The notes below the pieces were generated by a model, which ran no database searches, had not been told where the DNA came from, and worked only from the letters and a program-made list of their open reading frames with translations. 5,337 nucleotides of DNA from JAFGHJ01 sp964631335 (GTDB lineage: Bacteria; Hydrothermota; UBA3072), in assembly GCA_964631335.1 (NCBI GenBank), contig CAZVXD010000123.1:1-5337 (forward strand), read 5' to 3'. The position numbers and the translations under genes were made by a program. Below are positions 1 through 4,157 of the stretch, piece after piece. Every line of letters begins with the position of its first letter. The stretch's first letter is position 1.

Positions 1-114
1 CAAAACACATATTTTTTTATTTCTGGGGTTAAATTAATCTTTTTTTTACCTCCTGTTATACAATAGCTATCGCTATGATTGCAGAGGGGCCGGGTCTTGT
101 TTTTTGAATCACGT

Positions 115-129
115 TAATCCTTCGGATTA
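115..129. repeat. Short inverted repeat (hairpin) with UUC loop
   Basis: TAATCC and GGATTA are exact reverse complements separated by TTC, giving a 6-bp stem. No U-tract follows on either strand, so it does not look like an intrinsic terminator. Its role is unknown. Confidence 0.4.
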
Positions 130-130
130 T

Positions 131-165
131 CAGCTCACAGCTTACTGCTTACTGCTGACGGCAAC
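131..165. repeat. Degenerate 7-bp tandem repeat, consensus CWGCTTA
   Basis: Five successive 7-base units fit in register. The first four differ from their neighbour at only one position each (for example CAGCTTA then CTGCTTA), and the fifth is diverged. The array is intergenic and not in any gene. Similar degenerate heptads occur at 204-238, 1236-1270 and 3906-3968 with different unit sequences. It resembles in style the short tandemly repeated repetitive (STRR) heptamers described from cyanobacteria, without implying homology. Confidence 0.65.
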
Positions 166-170
166 AAAAA

Positions 171-197
171 CTACAATTTCTACAGGTTCTACATGTG
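171..197. repeat. Degenerate 9-bp tandem repeat, CTACA + 4 variable bases
   Basis: Three adjacent 9-base units each begin with an identical CTACA followed by four variable bases (ATTT, GGTT, TGTG). The array lies between two heptad arrays. The short total length means chance is a real alternative. Confidence 0.45.
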
Positions 198-203
198 AAT
201 AAT

Positions 204-238
204 TTGACATTGGACTATGGACTCGAGACTGGCGACCC
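204..238. repeat. Degenerate 7-bp tandem repeat, core GAC every 7 bases
   Basis: Five 7-base units can be placed so that the central trinucleotide GAC falls at the same position in each. The two central units, TGGACTA and TGGACTC, differ by one base, and the outer units are more diverged. The array ends where the 238-252 hairpin begins. Confidence 0.5.
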
Positions 239-252
239 GGTGCTGCGCACCG
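238..252. repeat. Perfect 6-bp inverted repeat just upstream of a promoter
   Basis: CGGTGC and GCACCG are perfect reverse complements around a TGC loop. The element ends 3 bases before the -35 box of the lipoprotein gene promoter. It could be a protein binding site or only local structure. It has no U-tract. Confidence 0.4.
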
Positions 253-255
253 CTC

Positions 256-284
256 TTGACATTTATCTGAAAAATCCTTATCCT
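256..284 (+). promoter_or_regulatory. Sigma70-type promoter for the lipoprotein gene
   Basis: A perfect -35 box TTGACA (256-261) is followed after 17 bases by TATCCT (279-284). A start point near 291 would leave a leader of about 26 bases containing the strong AGGAGG ribosome binding site at 307-312, four bases before the ATG at 317. The alternative -10 TATAAA (284-289) would need a 22-base spacer and is less likely. Confidence 0.6.
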
Positions 285-316
285 ATAAATACCCCAGCTA
301 AAAAACAGGAGGAAAG

Positions 317-1204
317 ATGAAAAAAATATTCACTCTTGTCTTTACAATTTTGCTAATAATTTTAATGACCGGGGCTTCTTGCGATGACGAACCTCTCGTT
401 TTTTCCGGTTCGACAATCGACCATAACTGTGTAGATATAACACAAATTCCTCAAGAATGGATCAAAGAAGCCAAAAACTCTCTCCATATAGCTTACGGGC
501 ATACTTCTCACGGCAGCCAGATTACCGACGGCATGAACGGTCTTGTAAGCTTTGCTAACGAAGGCGGCAAAGGTCTAAATTTGCCGGATAGTATCTTCGC
601 CTGGAATAATGGCGGAGAAGGAGGAGCCCTGGATTTGCATAATAACGCGATGAGCGGCGATGCCGGATATTATCCCCAGTGGGTAAACGAAAGCAGAGAG
701 TATTTAAACAACCCGTTTAATTCAGATGTAAACGTTATTATGTGGTCCTGGTGTGGTCAGGTGAGCGGTAAATATTCTTCAGGTGTTCTCTGGAATGAAT
801 ACCTCGGACCAATGACAGAACTGGAAGAAGATTACCCTCATGTAACTTTTATATATATGACCGGACACGTCGATATATATGATGACGCTAATAATAAAGC
901 GGCAAACGATTCGATAAGATCTTATTGCCGTAATAACAACAGATGGCTTTTCGATTTCGCGGATTTCGACAGAAATGACCCGGACGGCAATTATTATGAA
1001 TTCTGTAACGATAACTGCAATTATTACGATATAGTCGGCGGTACTCTACTCGGCAACTGGGCTACCGAATGGCAAAACCAACACGAGGAAGGAATTGATT
1101 GGTACGAATGCGGTTCGGCGCACTCCGAACCTTTGAATGCTAACCAGAAAGCATACGCAGCTTGGTGGATGTGGGCTCGCCTTGCAGGGTGGGACGGAGA
1201 ATAA
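317..1204 (+). CDS. Putative secreted lipoprotein of an uncharacterised, SGNH-hydrolase-like family
   Basis: Function is not known. Residues 1-21 form an export signal: MKK, a hydrophobic stretch (about 4-18), then TGASC. Cys22 is the probable lipidation site, although the lipobox is atypical because Gly rather than Leu sits at -3. Asp follows at +2 and +3, which in E. coli favours inner-membrane retention. The mature protein has a histidine/serine-rich motif YGHTSHGSQ (60-68), WSWCGQ (143-148), YMTGHVD (180-186), an aromatic LFDFADFDRNDPDG stretch (211-224) and a C-terminal SAHSEPLNANQKAYAAWW (267-284). The order of a Ser-containing block, a WSWCG block and a late His block recalls SGNH/GDSL hydrolases, but this is inferred from motif layout. 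Six further cysteines (38, 146, 204, 230, 234, 265) could form disulfides outside the cytoplasm. I recall the family as widespread, conserved hypothetical proteins. The start is well set by AGGAGG four bases upstream. It appears monocistronic, with its own promoter and terminator. Confidence 0.8.
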   Translation: MKKIFTLVFTILLIILMTGASCDDEPLVFSGSTIDHNCVDITQIPQEWIKEAKNSLHIAYGHTSHGSQITDGMNGLVSFANEGGKGLNLPDSIFAWNNGGEGGALDLHNNAMSGDAGYYPQWVNESREYLNNPFNSDVNVIMWSWCGQVSGKYSSGVLWNEYLGPMTELEEDYPHVTFIYMTGHVDIYDDANNKAANDSIRSYCRNNNRWLFDFADFDRNDPDGNYYEFCNDNCNYYDIVGGTLLGNWATEWQNQHEEGIDWYECGSAHSEPLNANQKAYAAWWMWARLAGWDGE

Positions 1205-1230
1205 AAAAAAGGGAATAAACCCTTTTCTTT
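1205..1230. terminator. Bidirectional rho-independent terminator
   Basis: AAAAGGG (1207-1213) pairs with CCCTTTT (1220-1226) around an AATAAA loop. A T-rich run follows on the plus strand (CTTT) and a longer T run on the minus strand, because the plus strand is preceded by eight A residues. It starts immediately after the stop codon of the lipoprotein gene and lies downstream of the convergent membrane-protein gene ending at 1291, so it can serve both. The stem has only three G:C pairs, and the minus-strand direction has the better U-tract. Confidence 0.7.
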
Positions 1231-1235
1231 AGTTC

Positions 1236-1270
1236 ACTAAAACCTAAAACCCAGGACCTAATACCTTATT
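1236..1270. repeat. Degenerate 7-bp tandem repeat, consensus about CCTAAWA
   Basis: Five 7-base units fit in one register between the terminator and the 3' end of the minus-strand membrane-protein gene. Units such as ACTAAAA and CCTAAAA differ by one base, and the others share 4-5 of 7 positions with their neighbours. It has the same period and the same total length (35 bp) as the arrays at 131-165 and 204-238, but a different unit. Confidence 0.5.
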
Positions 1271-1290
1271 ATAGTTCCCTGCTAATTAGT

Positions 1291-1926
1291 TTACTTTTCC
1301 TTAATAACGAACGAATTGTGCGTAATATAAACCGTAAATTTTTTATTTTCCGCGGCGTCTTTGAACGAGGAAGCTCCCTGAACAGCGTCGATACCCGGTA
1401 TTTTCTCACCATATTTCATCAACCATCTCCAAACCTTTGTCTCTTCCTCAACCTCATAAACACTGCGCTCTTTTTCTTTCTCGTCATTTATAGAAACGTA
1501 ACGCCCGGTAAGCCTGGTAACCTGATATAGAGGCTTCATACCGACGGTTACAAAGAAGTTTTCCCATTTAATTATATGACCCTCTATGACGAACTGCTGT
1601 CCTTTAACCCGGTAAAATTTTACCGGACTATCCTTTTTATCCAGGTCGACAAATTCAAGTACAAAGGAATCATCTTGTTTAAGAGAACACTCGACAGTAA
1701 GAATGGGTTTGTTATAAGCAAAATGTTTATATCCCTGTAAACCAGTATACAAAAGCATAAAAATGGTTGAAATTAGAGCAAAAATAATCACAAAAAGAAA
1801 ATGGATTAGGCATACAAGAACTTTTTTCCTTCGATTTCTCAGTCTCTTTATCAAAAGGAAAAAGAGCAATAATGCGATTAATCCCGAGACAACACCGGCG
1901 ATCGGCACAAAGCTAAGAAAATCCAT
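1291..1926 (-). CDS. Two-helix membrane protein with periplasmic C-terminal domain, unknown function
   Basis: A 211-residue protein. Hydrophobic segments at about 5-26 and 37-61 flank a strongly basic loop, KRLRNRRKK (27-35). By the positive-inside rule the loop is cytoplasmic, and both the short N-terminus and the large C-terminal domain (about 62-211) face the periplasm. The outer domain looks beta-rich and contains a stretch around YRVKGQQFVIEGHIIKW (105-121) followed by a LTGRY motif (139-143). From memory, this recalls conserved hypothetical membrane proteins in proteobacteria sometimes labelled 'cation/multidrug efflux pump'; I see no transporter fold and would not use that label. An in-frame stop at 1932-1930 lies two codons before the ATG, so no longer start is possible. 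There is no Shine-Dalgarno sequence, and the predicted transcription start coincides with the ATG. GTG at codon 7 is an alternative start without a better ribosome site. Confidence 0.8.
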   Translation of the reverse strand: MDFLSFVPIAGVVSGLIALLLFFLLIKRLRNRRKKVLVCLIHFLFVIIFALISTIFMLLYTGLQGYKHFAYNKPILTVECSLKQDDSFVLEFVDLDKKDSPVKFYRVKGQQFVIEGHIIKWENFFVTVGMKPLYQVTRLTGRYVSINDEKEKERSVYEVEEETKVWRWLMKYGEKIPGIDAVQGASSFKDAAENKKFTVYITHNSFVIKEK

Positions 1927-1932
1927 ACATTA

Positions 1933-1960
1933 ATGATACAGATTTTTAAGAAAAAATCAA
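1933..1960 (-). promoter_or_regulatory. Promoter of the membrane-protein gene, probably giving a leaderless mRNA
   Basis: On the minus strand TTGATT (1960-1955) is followed by a 16-base spacer and TATCAT (1938-1933). Placing the -10 box at -12 to -7 puts +1 at 1926, the A of the ATG. No Shine-Dalgarno sequence precedes the ATG, which agrees with a leaderless transcript. This is a prediction from spacing only. Confidence 0.5.
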
Positions 1961-1979
1961 GAGCTTAAAAAGCCCTTGA
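1957..1979. promoter_or_regulatory. Near-palindrome spanning two divergent -35 boxes (possible operator)
   Basis: TCAAGAGCTT (1957-1966) and AAGCCCTTGA (1970-1979) are reverse complements with one mismatch around AAA. The element sits between the two divergent genes. Its outer ends overlap the -35 box of each promoter (TTGATT at 1960-1955 on minus, TTGACT at 1976-1981 on plus). A single regulator bound here could control both. Alternatively, read on the minus strand, the G-U wobble completes a 10-bp RNA hairpin followed by six U residues, which has the form of an intrinsic terminator. Confidence 0.5.
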
Positions 1980-2004
1980 CTAATTCTCCAAAATAACATA
2001 TACT
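1976..2004 (+). promoter_or_regulatory. Promoter of the zinc-ribbon/prepilin operon, near-leaderless
   Basis: TTGACT (1976-1981), a 17-base spacer and TATACT (1999-2004) match the sigma70 consensus well. The expected start is near 2010-2012, so the leader before the ATG at 2016 would be only about 4-6 bases. No Shine-Dalgarno sequence is present in the 20 bases before the ATG. Confidence 0.6.
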
Positions 2005-2015
2005 TAATAGTAGAT

Positions 2016-2579
2016 ATGAAAGAATGCAGCGAATGCGGAAAGGATATCCCCGAAAGAGATTCCGTTTATAGAGATGAAAAGACAGGCGAAATTTTTTGTG
2101 GAGTTTGTTATATAAAACACGTGGAAAAAGACATAAAAAGTATCGAAGAAGAAATTCCGGAAATAGAACCGGTTAAAAAACAAAACTGGAAGTTTATTGT
2201 TTTCCTCTCATTGGGAATAATATTAATAATAGCAGAAATTTTATTATTATCCGGTACAAGGGGTGGAACAGGGCCCGCCCGGTTACCTGAAAAAAAAGCG
2301 GAAGAACAAGAATCCGGGATAAATGCCGCGAGAATATTTTTTATACATGAATTACTGATGAATTATAAAGCTAAAAACGGAGAATTCCCTATCACTCTTT
2401 CTCTTCTTACTCCCGATTTTGTAACCCCGGAAATAAAAGACGAGAACATCGTGTATGAAAAAGTCGAGAATTCAGGTTTTATTTTATACGGCAAAAACCC
2501 CGAAGGTGAAGCGGAGGAACCGATCCTCTCCGCGAAAGGAAAAATCGAACCTTCGAGATTAGAAACAATATTAAAATGA
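2016..2579 (+). CDS. Zinc-ribbon, single-pass membrane protein with a pseudopilin-like outer domain
   Basis: A 187-residue protein with three parts. Residues 1-35 hold a zinc-ribbon pattern: CSEC (C4, C7) and CGVC (C28, C31), likely binding one Zn ion in the cytoplasm. Residues 36-55 are charged and acidic. A transmembrane helix follows at about 59-79. The outer part (about 95-187) begins with a helix and NYKAKNGEFPITLSLLTPDF, the pattern 'x-Y-x-x-x-N-G-x-[FY]-P' plus a leucine/proline stretch seen in the globular part of type IV pilins and type II pseudopilins. There is no prepilin peptidase site, so it would stay as a membrane protein. It overlaps the next gene, a prepilin, by four bases, suggesting a pilus-assembly partner or sensor. 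No ribosome site is visible, and an in-frame stop upstream (1977-1979) with no other ATG between fixes the start. The exact function is unknown. Confidence 0.8.
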   Translation: MKECSECGKDIPERDSVYRDEKTGEIFCGVCYIKHVEKDIKSIEEEIPEIEPVKKQNWKFIVFLSLGIILIIAEILLLSGTRGGTGPARLPEKKAEEQESGINAARIFFIHELLMNYKAKNGEFPITLSLLTPDFVTPEIKDENIVYEKVENSGFILYGKNPEGEAEEPILSAKGKIEPSRLETILK

Positions 2580-3214
2580 AAACGATTGATTTCAAAAAAG
2601 GATTTACGCTAATAGAATTAATGACGGTAATAATAGTAATCGGTATTCTTGCCGGTCTTTCGATCCCCGGATACCGCACAATTCTGGCGCGCACGAAGCA
2701 GGAAAAAATGAAAAACACATTGAGGCTTATTGCAAGATATGAAGAGCCATTTTTTCTTGAAAACGGTTATTACGCGCCCGGCGAAGCCGGTGCAGAAAGT
2801 TATACTTTCGAAATTTCCCACGACGGCATTGCGTCCCCACAGGAAGTTAATTTGTCCAATTTACCATTCGTTCTTCCCGATAACAGGACTTATGACTATA
2901 GAATCTACTGGGTTAACAACGGCGAAGAAAGTTATTTTTACGCTCAGGCAAGCGCTTCTATCGGAAGAGGTAACGACATAGACGGAGATGACAAAATGGA
3001 CAACTGGCAGGTGAGTTCCTACAACTTTGAACCCGAAGCGCTTTCAAACGACCTGGGCGGCGATGGAACTGTAGAAGAAGGAGACGAAGGAGGTGAAGGG
3101 GAAATAGAAGAAGGAGAAAACGGGAATGGGAACGGAAACGGAAAAGGAAAGGGCAAAGGAAAAAAGAAGGAAAAGAAGCCAAAGAAACCGAAGAAAAGCA
3201 AACCCTTTCTTTAA
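2576..3214 (+). CDS. Type IV prepilin-like protein with a charged low-complexity C-terminal tail
   Basis: The N-terminus has the class III (type IV pilin/type II pseudopilin) signal: a short basic leader ending KKG (7-9), then FTLIELMTVIIVIGILAGL. Cleavage is expected after Gly9, leaving N-terminal Phe10 (normally methylated) and the conserved Glu at mature position 5 (Glu14). A hydrophobic helix covers about 10-32. The globular domain includes ENGYYAP (62-68) and a D/N-rich segment IDGDDKMDNW (135-144), like the DLDGDG-type loops of other pilins that may bind Ca2+. From about 160 the protein becomes low complexity: an acidic Gly/Glu stretch (to about 181), Gly-Asn then Gly-Lys repeats (183-196), and a Lys/Pro end (197-210). 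Such a tail is unusual for a pilin. It starts inside the stop codon of the preceding gene (ATGA), implying translational coupling, with no Shine-Dalgarno sequence. Whether it is a major pilin, a minor pilin or a secretion pseudopilin cannot be decided here. Confidence 0.85.
   Translation: MKTIDFKKGFTLIELMTVIIVIGILAGLSIPGYRTILARTKQEKMKNTLRLIARYEEPFFLENGYYAPGEAGAESYTFEISHDGIASPQEVNLSNLPFVLPDNRTYDYRIYWVNNGEESYFYAQASASIGRGNDIDGDDKMDNWQVSSYNFEPEALSNDLGGDGTVEEGDEGGEGEIEEGENGNGNGNGKGKGKGKKKEKKPKKPKKSKPFL
3073..3201 (+). repeat. Homopurine-biased tract encoding the pilin tail
   Basis: About nine in ten bases on the plus strand are A or G across this stretch. It contains repeated GGN-AAN codon pairs (Gly-Asn, Gly-Lys) and then AAG/AAA runs. 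It is part of the prepilin coding region. Low-complexity codon repeats of this kind can expand or contract by slippage, and long purine strands favour R-loop or triplex structure; both are inferences. Confidence 0.6.
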
Positions 3215-3246
3215 ATCCTTAAAAATTTAAAAAGAAATTAAAAAAT

Positions 3247-3282
3247 AAAAAGATTGAGCAGGATTTCCCACTCAATCTTTTT
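3247..3282. terminator. Strong bidirectional rho-independent terminator
   Basis: A 12-bp perfect stem, AAAAAGATTGAG (3247-3258) with CTCAATCTTTTT (3271-3282), encloses a 12-base loop. A T-run follows the stem on the plus strand, and on the minus strand the stem ends in T residues because of the A-rich left arm. It lies between the convergent prepilin gene (ends 3214) and ferritin-like gene (ends 3305) and can serve both. Confidence 0.85.
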
Positions 3283-3304
3283 TAATTTCGATAAAACTTT
3301 ATTT

Positions 3305-3793
3305 TTACTTTGTCTGTTTAAGGTCCTCTTCTATCGCCTGAAGGTCCTCTTCATGCTCGACTTCATCAGCAAGAATTTCCTCCACCATATTTCTGGTAAT
3401 AAAATCCTTATCGCCGATAAAGTCTAAAAGTTTATCGTAAACTTCTATAGCGCACTGTTCTCCTTCTATATTCTGCTTTAAAATAGCTTTTACTTTAGGA
3501 TCTTCGGGCGCTTCATATCCGCAGTTGGTCATTTTATACCAGTCTTCCGGTTTCAATACCGGAGTACCGCCGAGCTGCATTATTCTCTCCACCAGCATTT
3601 CGGCATGTCTGAGCTCGTCGTTCGCGTGCTCGATAAGTTCCGCTGTTACCGCTTCCCTCATGGGACCGACAATTACTTTAGACCCTATCCAGTACTGATA
3701 ATAAGCTAACCATTCATCCGCCAAGGCTTTGTTAAGCAATTCGATGAGTTTTTTTATGTCTACTTTTACAATTTCTTTTCCTTTAGTGCCCAT
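3305..3793 (-). CDS. Ferritin-like diiron protein (Dps-like/bacterioferritin-type)
   Basis: A four-helix ferritin-like protein expected to oxidise and store iron or detoxify peroxide in the cytoplasm. Residue numbers are from the first of two ATGs at 3796. Likely diiron ligands are Glu28 (ADEWLAYYQYW), Glu61 and His64 (DELRHAEM), Glu111 (NIEGEQCA), and Glu145 and His148 (DEVEHEED), the E, ExxH, E, ExxH set of the superfamily. At 163 residues it has the usual length for this group. No haem-binding Met is obvious. Cys92 and Cys115 recall the cysteine pair of Dps-like 'thioferritins', a subgroup guess. The start is ambiguous: two tandem ATGs at 3796 and 3793. GGAGG (3802-3798) is only one base from the first and four from the second, so 3793 is preferred, giving 162 residues. 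It has its own promoter and shares the 3247-3282 terminator. Rubrerythrin-type proteins are excluded by the lack of a rubredoxin domain. Confidence 0.85.
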   Translation of the reverse strand: MGTKGKEIVKVDIKKLIELLNKALADEWLAYYQYWIGSKVIVGPMREAVTAELIEHANDELRHAEMLVERIMQLGGTPVLKPEDWYKMTNCGYEAPEDPKVKAILKQNIEGEQCAIEVYDKLLDFIGDKDFITRNMVEEILADEVEHEEDLQAIEEDLKQTK

Positions 3794-3797
3794 CATA

Positions 3798-3802
3798 CCT
3801 CC
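3798..3802 (-). promoter_or_regulatory. Ribosome binding site deciding the ferritin-like start
   Basis: GGAGG on the minus strand, preceded by six A residues, precedes tandem ATG codons. Spacing is one base to the first ATG and four to the second. The lipoprotein gene has the same four-base spacing after its AGGAGG, which supports the second ATG (3793). Confidence 0.7.
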
Positions 3803-3826
3803 TTTTTTGGGATTTCTGTTGTTTGT

Positions 3827-3857
3827 ATTATGATGACTAAATAAGGTTATTTGTCAA
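3827..3857 (-). promoter_or_regulatory. Promoter of the ferritin-like gene
   Basis: On the minus strand TTGACA (3857-3852) is followed after 19 bases by CATAAT (3832-3827). Both boxes match consensus well (6/6 and 5/6), but the spacer is longer than ideal, as often seen at activator-dependent promoters. The predicted start is near 3820, leaving a leader of about 25 bases. I see no clear Fur or PerR box. Confidence 0.5.
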
Positions 3858-3905
3858 CCCTCCACATAAAAAAACACCACCCAAACATACCACATTCACC
3901 TCAGG

Positions 3906-3968
3906 CTATTAACTGTTCGCCTTTTGCTTTTCGCGTTTTTAAGCCAACAGCCAAAAGCAAAGAGCTTC
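3906..3968. repeat. Degenerate heptad array folding back on itself
   Basis: Nine 7-base units fit in one register. The first five are T-rich (such as CCTTTTG, CTTTTCG) and the last four are A-rich near-complements (AAGCCAA, CAGCCAA, AAGCAAA and one diverged). The two halves form an inverted repeat: 3919-3931 pairs with 3953-3965 over 13 positions with one mismatch and one G-U wobble, around a 21-base loop. Neighbouring units match at 4-6 of 7 positions. The period is the same as at 131-165, 204-238 and 1236-1270. Confidence 0.55.
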
Positions 3969-4048
3969 GTTTATAAATAAATAGTTCGGTGGTTTGAAAA
4001 ATCCAATTCCAAAGAATCTGCGATTTAAAAACCTGACTAAAAATATCG

Positions 4049-4076
4049 TTGACATATTCATAATCAAGCATATAAT
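4049..4076 (+). promoter_or_regulatory. Consensus sigma70 promoter for the aminotransferase operon
   Basis: TTGACA (4049-4054) and TATAAT (4071-4076) are both perfect consensus boxes with a 16-base spacer, the strongest promoter match in the window. The predicted start is near 4083, giving a leader of about 75 bases before the ATG at 4158. Confidence 0.75.
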
Positions 4077-4157
4077 TGTACAAGAATCACCCAGAAAAAG
4101 AAGTTTTTTATAGGCAAAGAGAATAATAAGGGGTTTAAGAAACTGAAGGATTAATTT

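Larger units (their letters stand above)
1..316. other. Non-coding region upstream of the lipoprotein gene
   Basis: No credible gene is seen in either strand here. The stretch holds poly-T runs near its left end, a small hairpin at 115-129, three short degenerate tandem arrays (131-165, 171-197, 204-238), a perfect 6-bp hairpin at 238-252, and then a promoter and ribosome binding site for the gene at 317. A Shine-Dalgarno-like AGGAGG on the minus strand (54-49) is not followed by a usable start codon at proper distance. The concentration of short repeats suggests a fast-evolving intergenic region rather than an RNA gene, but a small RNA cannot be excluded. Confidence 0.6.
3797..4157. other. 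Divergent intergenic region between ferritin-like and aminotransferase genes
   Basis: This stretch has no credible gene. From left to right it holds the ferritin-like promoter (minus), an A/C-rich segment (about 3861-3900) with loose repeats, a heptad-repeat and fold-back block (3906-3968), AT-rich sequence with nothing recognised (3969-4048), the aminotransferase promoter (4049-4076) and a leader of about 75 bases. I found no tRNA, riboswitch or clear attenuator in the leader. Confidence 0.6.

Noticed and set aside
48..54. AGGAGGT on the minus strand, as if a gene ran leftward out of the window
   Set aside because: No ATG, GTG or TTG follows at 4-12 bases; the first ATG is over 35 bases away.
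131..238. Possible CRISPR array
   Set aside because: The units are 7 or 9 bases, contiguous and degenerate, with no spacers and no repeats of 20-40 bases; no cas genes are in the window.
1318..1530. Plus-strand 70-codon open frame
   Set aside because: It lies wholly inside the minus-strand membrane-protein gene, which has coherent membrane topology; no ribosome site precedes this frame.
2479..2981. Several short open frames on both strands within the prepilin region
   Set aside because: They overlap the prepilin and zinc-ribbon genes in other frames and show no ribosome sites or recognisable domains.
3019..3201. Minus-strand open frame rich in Phe, Pro and Ser opposite the pilin tail
   Set aside because: It is the complement of the purine-rich Lys/Gly codons of a well-supported prepilin gene; the low-complexity peptide has no independent support.
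3901..4083. A 60-codon minus-strand open frame ending inside the heptad block
   Set aside because: It starts on top of the consensus promoter at 4049-4076, lacks a ribosome binding site, and its C-terminal third is simply the translated heptad repeat.
4083..4157. Possible riboswitch, T-box or leader peptide in the aminotransferase leader
   Set aside because: No ATG-initiated small frame, no stable stem and no antiterminator/terminator pair could be found in the 75 bases.
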